Part shown: piece after piece, positions 8,939 through 19,384 of the stretch | Layout of the letters: each line of letters begins with the position of its first letter | Numbering within the stretch: the stretch's first letter is position 1 | Source: Paenibacillus sinopodophylli | GTDB lineage: Bacteria > Bacillota > Bacilli > Paenibacillales > Paenibacillaceae | Direction of reading: 5' to 3' | Length of the DNA stretch: 64,000 nucleotides | Assembly (NCBI RefSeq): GCF_005930355.1 | Contig: NZ_VDBO01000005.1 | Span: forward strand, 1 to 64,000 | Notes under the pieces: generated by a model | The model's input: the letters and a program-made list of their open reading frames with translations, nothing else | Told to the model about the DNA's origin: nothing | The model's database searches: none | Position numbers and translations under genes: made by a program

Positions 8939-11900
8939 ATGAAATCAGCTCCTGCACTATCCAAATTACTACTGGCCTTTATAATCGTATTCTCCAGCAT
9001 TATCCCTGCTTACGCTTCAGCGGAGGATGTTCCAGTTTCACAGCCTTCGACTGTATTATTCGAGGATGATTTCCAAGATGGCAACACGGTGGGGTGGACT
9101 CTAAACAATACATCTATTATTACTGTAGCGAATGATCCGGCTAACGTCAGCAACAAGATGCTGAACGTAAGCGCTGGCGATGAAGCAATCGCATTAATTG
9201 ATAATAGCCAAGGCAGCAACTATGTGTATGAAGCAAAGGTCAAAAAGGTAGCAAATGGGTCTTTTCCAGGTATACTAGCCCGTTATACCGACGTAAATAA
9301 CTATTATATGTTTCAGTTAGGCGACGGCAAGTACTCGCTTTCCAAAAAAGTAGGCGGAACAGTCACGACGCTTAATGACTTTACGACAACGATTACAACA
9401 GGCCAGTGGTATACCATGCGTCTTGTGGTTGAGGGCAGTGTCATTAAAGCATATGTGGACAATAAACTGATCACGCAAGTAACAGATACTTCTCTAGCTT
9501 CCGGTAAAGCGGGCTTTCGTTCTCGTTGGGAGAAGTCTGGCTTGGACGATGTTCAACTTAGAAGCATTGCAAGTCCTGTACCAACATCTCCTGCCAATGT
9601 ACATGCAGGAGATGTAACGTCTACTTCTGTAACATTGACTTGGGACAGCACGGCGAGCGGAGCGAATTATCGTGTATATCGCTCGACACTCGAGAATTCG
9701 AATTATGCACAGATATACAGTGGTTCAGCTACTACATACGCGGATACGAGCCTCGCTTCAGGCGTGACTTACTATTATCGCGTCTCATCCGAGGTTGACA
9801 AGTACGAAGCGACTGCTGCAACACTCCCTGTAACTACGATACTCGTGTTGCCAGCAACACCGGATTTATTGCCAGGTATTGTAGCTGCCTATACGTTCGA
9901 TGAAACGTCGGGCACGACTGCATCACCGACCGCTGCAAGCAGCAACCAGACGAAAGCAAATCTGGTAAACGGAGCAGCTTGGACGACGGGCCATACAGGC
10001 GGCGCGGTTGATCTTGACGGTGTTAACGATCACGTTACGCTTCCGAATGGCATTTTGAATGGATTAAACGATATGACGATTACAACTTGGGTGAAGCAGG
10101 ACACGCTCAAGAAGTGGGGAAGAATTTTCGATATCGGTATCGGGACTAACAATTACATTTTCTTGACAGCAAGTACAGATGGCGATGCAACCCGTTTCGT
10201 GTTCAAAAACGGTGGGGCGGAGCAAATTGCGACCGTTAGCCCAGCCCAACAGATTGCGAATGAATGGGTGCATTATGCAGTTACGTTGTCTGGCAGTTCG
10301 GCCATTATGTATGTAAATGGCGTCGAGGTTGCACGGAACAACAGTGTTACCATTCGTCCTAAAGATCTTGGCAACACACTCCTTAACTACATCGGCCGCT
10401 CAGTTTTCAGTGCCGATCCGTATATGGATGCTAAAATTGATGATTTCTTCATTTTCAACCGCTCACTTGGACCAGCGGAAGTTGCCTTGTTCACAGCTCC
10501 TGAGGATACCGCTAAAGTGGCGGCAGATACAGCTGCATTAACACTAGGGGACATTAGCAAAGTCATGGCGGATCTCAAGCTGCCTGCTCAAGGAGCAAGC
10601 GGTACTAAGATCACATGGGAGTCAGCTGACGCGGCTATTATCAGCGCGGGCGGTGTTGTAACTCGCCCAGAACTTGGTGAGCCGGATGTCGGTGTGGTAC
10701 TAACTGCGACAATTAAACGCGGTAATGCCGTAGAAACTAAAACCTTTAATGCTACTGTTCTTGCGCAATTAGCTGATGCTGATGCGGTAGCGACTGACAA
10801 AGCAGCACTTGTGCTGCCGGATTTGAGTGCTGTAACGGCTAAGCTAACGCTGCCGAAAGCGGGACCGAATCAAACGGTTATTAGCTGGAAATCTGATTTC
10901 CCTGTCAATCTAAGACCGGACGGCATGGTTAGCCGCCCAGCGAACGGTAAAGGCGATCTGGCTGTCACGCTAACAGCTACAATCACAAGAGGAACGGTGA
11001 CGGAAACGAAATCGTTCTCAGTGACTATATTAGAGCAAGATACGAACAGTGGCTTTTTGCTAGCTTTTACTAGAAAAGTATCGAATGTTGATACACTGTT
11101 CTATGCGGTAAGCCGCAACGGCCGATCATGGACCGAGCTTACAAGTAATGCGGGCATTACGGATATTGCTCCACAACAAACATTCAAACTCATATCTGAA
11201 GACAAATGGTACAAATATGAGTATGCCAATGATGCTTGGTCCCTGTATACGAGTACGAATGGAACGAGCAACTGGACGAAGGATACGGGCAGCATCACGC
11301 TTCCATCCGGAGCGATATCGGGTAACTTTAAGCCGATTAACGAGACGGAATGGATTCAGTTGGTTAACCAATTATCTACACCAAGAACACTTGATGTGTT
11401 GAAGACTTCGACAAGAATTGGTTTTGAGCCAAGACTGCCTGATCAAGTGAAAATCGATTACACGAACAATCTTTATGTAACAGCAGAAGTCGAGTGGGAT
11501 GTTATTAATTCATCTAAGTATGCTGCTGTAAGTACTTTTACTGCTGCTGGTACGGTGAAGGGTACGAGCACTCGCGTACAAGCTTCAGTGACGGTCATTG
11601 ACGATAGCGCGTACAGCGACACGATTCGCAATGGCGAGTTCTGGTATGACGATGAGGGCGGCATGATTCAAGCCCATGGCGGCCACATCATTAAAGTAGA
11701 AGATACGTATTACTGGTTCGGGGAAGATAAAGGCCATAATTCAGCTGTGCTGAAGGGTGTATCCATCTATGCTTCTAAGGATCTGAAATCATGGGAGTAC
11801 CGCAATACGGTGCTTACACCGCTGGATCATCCGGAGCTTGCTTCCGCGAAGATTGAGCGTCCGAAAATTTTGTATAATGCCAAAACAGGAAAATATGTGT

Positions 11901-14900
11901 TGTGGGGACACTGGGAAGAATCAGGAAACTATAACCAAGCGAACGTGATCGTAGCTGAATCCGATACGGTGGATGGCGATTACACCTACGTTAATCGTTT
12001 CCAACCTGGCGGAATGCAGTCTAGAGACTTTACCGTCTTCCAAGATGACAACGGCAAAGCCTACTTGTTCTCATCATCGAATAACAATGCGGATATGAAT
12101 GTATTCAGGCTTACGGATGATTATCTGTATTTGGATGAATACCTGTACACGGCATTCCCTGGCGGCAAGCGCGAATCGCCAGCTATTGTGAAGAAGGACG
12201 GTATCTACTACATGTTTACCTCCGGTCTGTCCGGTTGGTACCCGAATCAGGGCATGTATGCGACAACGACCAATATTGAAGATAAGAATGCATGGTCTTC
12301 GTTGAAGAAATTTGGCGACCCTGCTACGTATTACACGCAATCTTCCTTTATCGTAAGCGTGTACGGCTCGGAGACAACGTCTTATGTCTATGTGGGCGAC
12401 CGCTGGACACCGACTGCGCTAAGGGAGTCTCAGTACATCTGGCTTCCGCTGCAGCTCGATAATGGCTTGGCAGAGCTTACGTATTCGGAAGACTGGAATT
12501 TGGATGCGGCTACTGGACATTTCGAAACACCGAAGGATTTGCTTGTATCGCAAGGCAAGCCGGTAGTAGCGAGCTCATCAGCATCGGGGTTTGGTGCATC
12601 AGCTGCGAATGATGGCAATTATGATACGTATTACGATTCGGGAACGACGGCTTTCGGCAATACGTGGGAAGTTGATCTTGGTAAGGATTTTGACCTAAGT
12701 CGTATTGATCTGAGCTGGAGAGAGTGGAACGGCTCTGAAGTATATTATCAATACACAATTGAAGGAAAGAAATCGAGCAGTGATACCAACTATGAGATGC
12801 TGGTCGATAAAAGACAAAACACAACGCCTTCTTTCAACAGTGATAAGCTGACTGGAAGCTACCGTTATGTAAAATTAACGATTACAGGGCAAAAAGGACA
12901 TACGAATAACGCAGGTAATACCGTAACTTGGTACCGCGGACTATATGAAGTGAAAATTTACAGCTCAAACATGGTGCTGGATACGCCGACTGGTCTAACA
13001 GCAAAGGCTGTTCAAACTTCAGCTGATACGACGAGTATTCAATTAGGTTGGGGCACTGTAACGAATGCAGCCAACTATGAGGTGTTCCGTTCAGACAGCT
13101 TGAATGGAGATTACACAAAAATTCATGTAGGAAGCTCTTCCTCTTACGAGGATATTGGGCTTGCATCTGGCAAGACGTATTACTATAAAGTGAAAGCGGT
13201 CCATGCGGGAGGCGAATCTGGGTTGTCAGCAGCTGTAAGCGCGAAAACCTTCGTTGTACCTGCAGCATCGATTATTTTCGATAACCGCAATAACATTTGG
13301 TATGATACAGACGGCAATGTGATGCCGATCGGAAGTTATCTCAAGGTAGGAGATATTTGGTACTACTATACGACTATAGGTGACGGCATGCGTTTCACAG
13401 ACATGATCGTCTATAAGTCGAATGACTTCAAAAACTGGACGCTTCAAGAAGAGGTGCTCTTGAACGACGAATCACATGCAGAGCTGGCAGCAAGCAAGCT
13501 GGAAGCATTGAGTGTGATTTACAACAAGGATACCGGTAAGTACGTGGCATGGTTCCACTATGAGAATGATACGGATTACAATCTGGCAAGAGTTGCCGCA
13601 GCGGTATCGGATTCACCAACAGGACCATTCGTGTTCCAAGGAAGCTTCCGTCCACTTGGCAATGATTCACGCGATCTCACGACCTTTGTAGACGAAGACG
13701 GATCAGCATACCTGATCTCTTCAACGAATACGAACTCGGATTTGAAAATGTATAAGCTCAGCAGCGACTACTTGACGGTTGACCAAACCGCAAGCGCAAT
13801 CACCGTTTATACGGGTAAGCACCGCGAGGCGCCTTCCTTAGTTAAGCATGATGGCGTATACTTCCTGTTCTCCTCTGGAGCTGCAGGCTGGAAGCCGACA
13901 CAAGGAACGTATTCGACAGCAACGTCGATTACAGGGCCATGGAGTGAACCGCAAAAGATCGGCAATGCTTCGACATTCGGCGGCCAATCAGGTGCTGTGC
14001 TTACGATTCAAGGCACAGAAGCAACTTCGTACATTATGATGTCGAATCAATGGAAGCCTGCTGACCTCAAGACATCGAAGCGGGTATGGCTGCCAATCAG
14101 CTTTAATGGCTTGACAGCTTCTTATGATTATTCCGATTTCATTACGGTTGACCCAAGTACAGGTATCGTATCGTCCAAGACGGATGGGCAGCTGTTGTCG
14201 GCTGGCAAACCTGCAACGGCGAGCGATTGGAGCGGTGCGAACCGTCCACAATTCGCGAATGACGGCGACTATACGACAAGCTGGGTTGGAGAGAACAATA
14301 CTTGGCCGAAATGGTGGCAAGTCGATCTAGGCGGGGAGTACAGCCTGAGCAGCATCCAGATTTCTTGGTTCCTGTACAATGGTTCCGAGGCTTATCATAA
14401 GTTCAAGGTTGAGACGAGCCTAGATGGTATCCAATACACAGTAGCACTCGATCAGTTGGACAATACAAGATACGGCTTCACCTCTGACAGTCTTACAGGT
14501 ACAGCAAGATATGTGAGAGTACAGCTTGTTGATGCGGTACTTGTCAATAATCCGAGCAACTGGTACACACCTCAGCTTGGTGAAGTAAAGGTGTATGGAC
14601 ACGAGCTTAACGCGCCTATACAGCTTGCTCTAGAAGAAGCGACAGACAGTGCTCTGACACTTTCATGGAAAGCGATTCCGCTTGCTTTAGGTTACAACGT
14701 ATATCGTTCTGACTCTATTGACGGCAGCTATGTGAAAGTGAATAGTTCTGCTATTACAGCGAGTCTCTACACGGATACAAATCTGACAGCAGATACGACC
14801 TATTTCTATAAGGTAACAGCAGTGTATGATAGCAAGGAATCTGCACAGTCGTCCGCATTACAAGCAGCAACGTTGGAATTGCCTAATGGTGTTCCAAGCG

Positions 14901-16639
14901 GGCTGCAAACGGATGAAGTAACGACTAGCTCTGTGAAATTGTCTTGGCAGTCAACTGACAACACAGGAACATTCAACGTATACCGCTCGAACCAAATCGA
15001 TGGTGTTTACGTGAAAGTGAATGCGGAAGATGTTGCGGTTAAATCCTACACAGATACAGAGTTGAGCGCTGACACAACGTACTATTACAAAGTATCAACA
15101 GTTAGCAATACGGACGAATCGGAACTTTCTTCTGCTCTTGAGGTGAAGACGAAAGCGGTAGATTCTACACCAACTCCGACACCGGAGACGACGCCAACAG
15201 CGACACCGGAGACAACGCCAACAGCAACACCGGAGACGACGCCAACAGCGACGCCGGAGACAACGCCAACAGCGACACCGGAGACGACGCCAACAGCGAC
15301 ACCTGAGACGACGCCAACAGCGACACCTGAGACGACGCCAACAGCGACGCCGGAGACAACGCCAACAGCGACGCCTGAGACGACGCCAACAGCGACGCCG
15401 GAGACGACGCCAACAGCGACGCCGGTTTCTACTCCTACAATTGGCGGCGGAAGCAACACGAATAATGATTCTGTCATCGTAACCGATGGAAGCATCGCAA
15501 TGAAAACATCTGTTGATGGAAGCGGCGTTCTGAATGCCCGCATCACGGAGGCTGATTTGAAGAAGGCGATTGAATCAAACACAAGCACTACGCTGCAAAT
15601 TAAGGTAGATGCAAGCAATAACAGCACTTCAGGCGGCCTTAAAGTAACGATTCCTGTTGATCAATTGCTTGATGCTAATCAAACGGTGAAGAGAGTTGCG
15701 GTAAGCACGGCTGACGTGACCGTATACTTTGGCACGGAAGCGGCATCGGGAATTCTGACAGCAGATTCTAAACAGGTTGAGGTTGTCATTCATAACGTAA
15801 AATCGGAGGACCTTCCAGAGAGCGTAAGAGCACAGGTTGGTGGTCATCCAGTATATGACTTTACGTTATCTGTAGACGGCAAGGCAGTTAGTGAGTTTAA
15901 TGCTACTGAGCCTATTACCGTTGAAATGAAATACACGCTGCAACCTGGCGAGAAGGCGCATCAAATTGTAATCTATTACATTGGCGCTGACGGCAAGCTT
16001 GAGGTTGTACGCAATGCGAAATTTAATGAAGCAACAGGCTTGATTAGCTTCAAACCTAAGCACTTCAGCCGTTATGCGGCAGCTCATGCAGGCGTAGTCT
16101 TTAAGGATCTATCGAAAGCGCCTTGGGCACAATCGATGATCGAGGCTCTAGCTGCAAGAGAAATCGTACGCGGCACAGGCAATGACAGCTTTGAACCAGC
16201 AAGAACGGTAACAAGAGCAGAATTCGTACAACAATTGCTTGGAGCGCTTGGTCTTATTGATGAGCAGGCAAGCAGCAACTTTGGCGATGTGACTGAAGGC
16301 GCATGGTACTACGCGGCTGTCGCTTCTGCAGAGAAGCTTGGAATCGTAAAAGGCAAAGCGAACGGTTCTTTTGGTGGGGGCGAATCCATTACAAGAGAAG
16401 ATATGGCAGTCATGCTGTCTCGCGCAGTTGAACTTGCAGGTGTGAACAGCGGAGCAACAAGCGCTGCTTCGCAAGCCTTCAAGGATCAATCCGCTATCTC
16501 GGCATATGCAGCTGAAGCGGTCGAAGCGATGCAAGAGGCCGGTTATATTAACGGCTTCACAGATGGCAGCTATCAGCCTAAGCAGCACACAACTCGTGCG
16601 CAGGCTGCATCCGTTATTTTCAAATTGCTGAAGCTTTAA
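8939..16639 (+). CDS. Giant SLH-anchored multidomain protein with two GH43-like domains
   Basis: Secreted, cell-wall-attached putative glycoside hydrolase of 2566 residues. Order (approximate residues): signal peptide 1-28; concanavalin-like 38-214; FN3 216-300; LamG-like 308-519; two Ig-like 521-700; Big_4-like near 830-888; GH43-like 898-1195; F5/8C (discoidin) 1200-1343; FN3 1351-1441; second GH43-like 1445-1743; second F5/8C 1752-1890; FN3 x2 1892-2073; TPTATPET linker; a beta-rich stalk; three SLH motifs 2388-2566. The first GH43 keeps QAHGGHI, a YYWFGE motif, SRDF and ESPAI, resembling the exo-beta-1,3-galactanase branch of GH43. The second has PIGSYL where the first has AHGGHI, so its activity is less certain. 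The start follows a GGGGGG ribosome site. Together with the upstream importer it suggests surface degradation and uptake of galactan-type glycans (inference). Confidence 0.88.
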   Translation: MKSAPALSKLLLAFIIVFSSIIPAYASAEDVPVSQPSTVLFEDDFQDGNTVGWTLNNTSIITVANDPANVSNKMLNVSAGDEAIALIDNSQGSNYVYEAKVKKVANGSFPGILARYTDVNNYYMFQLGDGKYSLSKKVGGTVTTLNDFTTTITTGQWYTMRLVVEGSVIKAYVDNKLITQVTDTSLASGKAGFRSRWEKSGLDDVQLRSIASPVPTSPANVHAGDVTSTSVTLTWDSTASGANYRVYRSTLENSNYAQIYSGSATTYADTSLASGVTYYYRVSSEVDKYEATAATLPVTTILVLPATPDLLPGIVAAYTFDETSGTTASPTAASSNQTKANLVNGAAWTTGHTGGAVDLDGVNDHVTLPNGILNGLNDMTITTWVKQDTLKKWGRIFDIGIGTNNYIFLTASTDGDATRFVFKNGGAEQIATVSPAQQIANEWVHYAVTLSGSSAIMYVNGVEVARNNSVTIRPKDLGNTLLNYIGRSVFSADPYMDAKIDDFFIFNRSLGPAEVALFTAPEDTAKVAADTAALTLGDISKVMADLKLPAQGASGTKITWESADAAIISAGGVVTRPELGEPDVGVVLTATIKRGNAVETKTFNATVLAQLADADAVATDKAALVLPDLSAVTAKLTLPKAGPNQTVISWKSDFPVNLRPDGMVSRPANGKGDLAVTLTATITRGTVTETKSFSVTILEQDTNSGFLLAFTRKVSNVDTLFYAVSRNGRSWTELTSNAGITDIAPQQTFKLISEDKWYKYEYANDAWSLYTSTNGTSNWTKDTGSITLPSGAISGNFKPINETEWIQLVNQLSTPRTLDVLKTSTRIGFEPRLPDQVKIDYTNNLYVTAEVEWDVINSSKYAAVSTFTAAGTVKGTSTRVQASVTVIDDSAYSDTIRNGEFWYDDEGGMIQAHGGHIIKVEDTYYWFGEDKGHNSAVLKGVSIYASKDLKSWEYRNTVLTPLDHPELASAKIERPKILYNAKTGKYVLWGHWEESGNYNQANVIVAESDTVDGDYTYVNRFQPGGMQSRDFTVFQDDNGKAYLFSSSNNNADMNVFRLTDDYLYLDEYLYTAFPGGKRESPAIVKKDGIYYMFTSGLSGWYPNQGMYATTTNIEDKNAWSSLKKFGDPATYYTQSSFIVSVYGSETTSYVYVGDRWTPTALRESQYIWLPLQLDNGLAELTYSEDWNLDAATGHFETPKDLLVSQGKPVVASSSASGFGASAANDGNYDTYYDSGTTAFGNTWEVDLGKDFDLSRIDLSWREWNGSEVYYQYTIEGKKSSSDTNYEMLVDKRQNTTPSFNSDKLTGSYRYVKLTITGQKGHTNNAGNTVTWYRGLYEVKIYSSNMVLDTPTGLTAKAVQTSADTTSIQLGWGTVTNAANYEVFRSDSLNGDYTKIHVGSSSSYEDIGLASGKTYYYKVKAVHAGGESGLSAAVSAKTFVVPAASIIFDNRNNIWYDTDGNVMPIGSYLKVGDIWYYYTTIGDGMRFTDMIVYKSNDFKNWTLQEEVLLNDESHAELAASKLEALSVIYNKDTGKYVAWFHYENDTDYNLARVAAAVSDSPTGPFVFQGSFRPLGNDSRDLTTFVDEDGSAYLISSTNTNSDLKMYKLSSDYLTVDQTASAITVYTGKHREAPSLVKHDGVYFLFSSGAAGWKPTQGTYSTATSITGPWSEPQKIGNASTFGGQSGAVLTIQGTEATSYIMMSNQWKPADLKTSKRVWLPISFNGLTASYDYSDFITVDPSTGIVSSKTDGQLLSAGKPATASDWSGANRPQFANDGDYTTSWVGENNTWPKWWQVDLGGEYSLSSIQISWFLYNGSEAYHKFKVETSLDGIQYTVALDQLDNTRYGFTSDSLTGTARYVRVQLVDAVLVNNPSNWYTPQLGEVKVYGHELNAPIQLALEEATDSALTLSWKAIPLALGYNVYRSDSIDGSYVKVNSSAITASLYTDTNLTADTTYFYKVTAVYDSKESAQSSALQAATLELPNGVPSGLQTDEVTTSSVKLSWQSTDNTGTFNVYRSNQIDGVYVKVNAEDVAVKSYTDTELSADTTYYYKVSTVSNTDESELSSALEVKTKAVDSTPTPTPETTPTATPETTPTATPETTPTATPETTPTATPETTPTATPETTPTATPETTPTATPETTPTATPETTPTATPETTPTATPVSTPTIGGGSNTNNDSVIVTDGSIAMKTSVDGSGVLNARITEADLKKAIESNTSTTLQIKVDASNNSTSGGLKVTIPVDQLLDANQTVKRVAVSTADVTVYFGTEAASGILTADSKQVEVVIHNVKSEDLPESVRAQVGGHPVYDFTLSVDGKAVSEFNATEPITVEMKYTLQPGEKAHQIVIYYIGADGKLEVVRNAKFNEATGLISFKPKHFSRYAAAHAGVVFKDLSKAPWAQSMIEALAAREIVRGTGNDSFEPARTVTRAEFVQQLLGALGLIDEQASSNFGDVTEGAWYYAAVASAEKLGIVKGKANGSFGGGESITREDMAVMLSRAVELAGVNSGATSAASQAFKDQSAISAYAAEAVEAMQEAGYINGFTDGSYQPKQHTTRAQAASVIFKLLKL
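15170..15425 (+). repeat. Thr-Pro linker minisatellite
   Basis: About ten copies of a 24-bp unit encode TPTATPET with only synonymous drift (ACA/ACG, CCG/CCT). It forms an extended linker between the FN3 domains and the wall-binding end. Copy number is expected to vary between strains. Confidence 0.9.
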
Positions 16640-16657
16640 TAGCTGGATTTAAGGAAG

Positions 16658-16697
16658 GGCAGATCATCCTCGATGAGGGTGATCTGTTTTTTTATTT
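16658..16697 (+). terminator. Terminator of the giant SLH gene
   Basis: CAGATCA pairs with TGATCTG and is followed by TTTTTTTATTTTT. It lies about 20 bases after the stop codon. Confidence 0.88.
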
Positions 16698-17196
16698 TTG
16701 ACGTGTTATTAGGTAGGTGGTTTTGATATATGAAGTGTGAAGCATGATGCAGGCGAGTGTCTATGCTGCAGTTAGTGCAATCTCAGACGGTGTTGATCGG
16801 GTTGCGTAGCGCTACACTGTAGAAAGTACAATAGAATGTGCGGAAAAGATGGTTATCGTCTAATAGCGGCTTCTTTCGATTGCAGTAACGACAACGTAGC
16901 GTTTGCGATCGTCGCTAAAAGTGGATTCTATAGTATAAAGTGCAATGTAGATGGGACAGGTCGAAGAATCTTACATTAGTATGAGGAAGCTGCGCGGTTG
17001 ATGGTAATGGAGTCGTATCTATGTCCGATCGGCGTTATAATAGAAGAAAAGAATGAAATTCTGGTGGCTTAGGTAGGGGACGCGTGTAGGAACTGGAATC
17101 AAATAAAGGTATACGGTAGATTTCTCCACCGTTGGAATATCGGTTTTGAGGAGCGCAGTTTGAACGAATAGGGAAGAAGAAGAGGAGATGGCATGA
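16698..17196. other. Intergenic stretch without a recognisable gene
   Basis: Short frames only, with no ribosome site that fits and no structured element I can support. It presumably holds the promoter of the oxidoreductase gene at 17197. Confidence 0.5.
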
Positions 17197-18453
17197 ATGA
17201 GCGGATTAATCGATCGATTGCGCAAAGGCTATGGTAAAAAGCTCGTGTCGCTGCATGCGTGGAACGGCTGGATTGTAGTTATTTTGGCGTTGACTGGACT
17301 TATTCTCATTGGCGGCTTCTGGCGTGGCTTTCTAGGCGAAGGCCGGGTCTGGATCAAATGGGCGCATATTGTCGTCGGTATCGCATCGATTCTGCCTGTC
17401 GTCTATTACCTGCTGCTCGCGGGCAAGCATTGGAAGCAGTTGAAGCAAAAGCCATGGCAGCGGTTTAATGTGCTGGTCGTGCTTGGCTTGCTTCTGGGTT
17501 GGTTCGGTTCCGGCGTGCTGCTGTGGCAGTTCAAGGCGGTAGGGCCATCGGTATCCAACGTAGCGCTAACTGTGCATGATTTGCTGACGTGGATTGGTCT
17601 GCCTTATATCATTTACCACTCGATTACACGGGTCAAATGGCTGAAGGAACCGAACCGCCGCACGGTCAAGGACGAACGGAAGGAAGCCGAGTCTGGAGAA
17701 GGGGCGTTGCATCCAGCAGCGGGCTCGCCTCAGGCTGTCTATACGCGAAAAGCATTCATACGTGGCGCGATCGGGCTCGGACTTGCTGTAACGGTCGGTC
17801 CCTCTTTCTTGAAATGGCTCGGAACCTCCCTTGGCAGTGTAGGGGGAAGCCAAACCATCGATAAGCTCATCGAAAACGATGCGAATAGTTTGGTGCCGCT
17901 GCCACAGCCATTGCCTGCATCGGCCCCGCCTACGGGAGGCGGTGCGATTGGGCAGTTCCGGGTGTACACGGTCACTCCGATTCCTTCTTTCACAAATGCG
18001 AATTGGTCATTCAAGATTGACGGACTCGTTAATCAGTCCTTTCAATGGGACTGGGAGAAGTTCGTAGCGCTGAAGCGGACGGTTCAAGTGAGTGATTTTC
18101 ACTGTGTGACGGGCTGGTCCGTATACAAAAACACGTGGGAAGGCATCCCGCTCAAAGAGTTGTTGAAAATGGCAGGCGTGAAGTCCGGCGCTGAAACGGT
18201 GAAGTTTTATTCCGGAGATGGTGTGTACACGGACACCCTTACGCTTGAACAAGCCGATATGGACGATGTCATTGTTGCGGTGTTGCATGATGGCAAGCCC
18301 ATTCCAAGCGATCTAGGCGGTCCCGTTCGTTTGGTTGTACCTAAAATGTACGCCTATAAATCGGTGAAATGGTTGAATCGAATCGAGCTGATTAAAGGTG
18401 AGCATGTAGGCTATTGGGAAGCTCGCGGATATGCAAACGACGCGTGGGTTTAG
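17197..18453 (+). CDS. Membrane cytochrome-b561-like / molybdopterin oxidoreductase fusion
   Basis: The 418-residue protein begins with four hydrophobic helices (about 25-45, 55-77, 92-112, 123-145) carrying histidines suited to haem binding, in the style of cytochrome b561 or formate dehydrogenase gamma subunits. A charged linker and another hydrophobic stretch lead to a sulfite-oxidase-type molybdopterin domain (about 240-418) with the conserved cofactor cysteine in VSDFHCVTGWS (C303). The fusion suggests an oxidoreductase passing electrons to or from the quinone pool at the outer membrane face; the substrate is unknown. The ATG follows AGAGGAG (17181-17187). It is single-gene, with its own terminator. 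Confidence 0.88.
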   Translation: MSGLIDRLRKGYGKKLVSLHAWNGWIVVILALTGLILIGGFWRGFLGEGRVWIKWAHIVVGIASILPVVYYLLLAGKHWKQLKQKPWQRFNVLVVLGLLLGWFGSGVLLWQFKAVGPSVSNVALTVHDLLTWIGLPYIIYHSITRVKWLKEPNRRTVKDERKEAESGEGALHPAAGSPQAVYTRKAFIRGAIGLGLAVTVGPSFLKWLGTSLGSVGGSQTIDKLIENDANSLVPLPQPLPASAPPTGGGAIGQFRVYTVTPIPSFTNANWSFKIDGLVNQSFQWDWEKFVALKRTVQVSDFHCVTGWSVYKNTWEGIPLKELLKMAGVKSGAETVKFYSGDGVYTDTLTLEQADMDDVIVAVLHDGKPIPSDLGGPVRLVVPKMYAYKSVKWLNRIELIKGEHVGYWEARGYANDAWV

Positions 18454-18523
18454 TTCATTTTTGGATATGTAATAGAAGCAAGAGGATGAAACGATAAGGA
18501 GCAAGTGGATTAGTTAAAACGGA

Positions 18524-18564
18524 AACATCGTCGTAAGGGCCATGAGCGCTGGGCGATGTTTTTT
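18524..18564 (+). terminator. Terminator after the molybdopterin oxidoreductase
   Basis: AACATCG (18524-18530) pairs with CGATGTT (18554-18560), followed by TTTT. Confidence 0.75.
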
Positions 18565-18736
18565 GTGCTGAAAGCTTGCCTCTAGCCGATTTGCCGTTGG
18601 GAATAAAGGAGCAGCGTAGAATGGAGAGCATACCTGACTCCATGAAGCTAAGAGTGACAGGTAAAGTTTAACAATGCCTCACTCTAATGCGAGTTGCAGA
18701 TATTGTAAGAAAATAGCGATATACAAGTTGTATCAT

Positions 18737-18898
18737 TTACCAGTCCCGTTGCTGGAGGGAAGCCAACATAACGGACGTGATTATTGCGTCAATTCCATAA
18801 GCAAAGCTGAGGCTAGGGGGCGCTGAACGATTCGCCCCAATCATTAGCATCAGTAAAACCAGCAGGCCGGTTCCAAGTGAAATGGGGTCGACTTGTGT
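18737..18898 (-). pseudogene. Possible C-terminal remnant of a membrane protein
   Basis: On the minus strand an open frame without a start encodes about 54 residues: a hydrophobic helix (GTGLLVLLMLMIG) and then SLSFAYGIDAIITSV before a stop at 18737-18739. It is cut off upstream by an in-frame stop at 18899-18901. The composition looks protein-like, but I do not recognise the family. The rest of the 18565-19384 gap shows no supportable gene. Confidence 0.3.
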
Positions 18899-19384
18899 TC
18901 ATAATAGGTCTTCGTCACGTATAGTAACTGCGCATGTATTGAAAGGTTACTGTAGGGAAGTCGCTACCCATGTTGTTCCCTGCAAGCCCATGAAATGACT
19001 CTAGTTGTCCACGTCTAATTATGCTAAAATGGGATTGGCTCGCAATGTATTTATTTGCATAAAATAGAATGTTGTGGCTAATTTTCTTTGTGCGAATCCG
19101 TTCAAGCTCCTTTGTTTTGAGCTGCCACACTTCATATTACAATTCGTTATCTGCCTAAACATACGGTTCTAGCTCATAGATAACTAAGCATGATTCCGAG
19201 TTTTGTGAATAACATGATGAATGATGCAGCAGTCCGTATTCTTCTGAAACGTACCAGCCGCTCCATGCCATGCCAGTTGATGCGACTATACGATGTTGTA
19301 CGAACGGAAGTGTAAGGATATTTTGTGGGAAGGCCTATGATATCGAAAGCGTTAATTGTTAGGTAGTAGTAGAAGGGAGAACGA

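Noticed and set aside
15085..15627. Long minus-strand frame opposite the Thr-Pro linker
   Set aside because: It is a by-product of the 24-bp repeat; low-complexity VVSGVAVG translation, no ribosome site, and it overlaps a certain gene.
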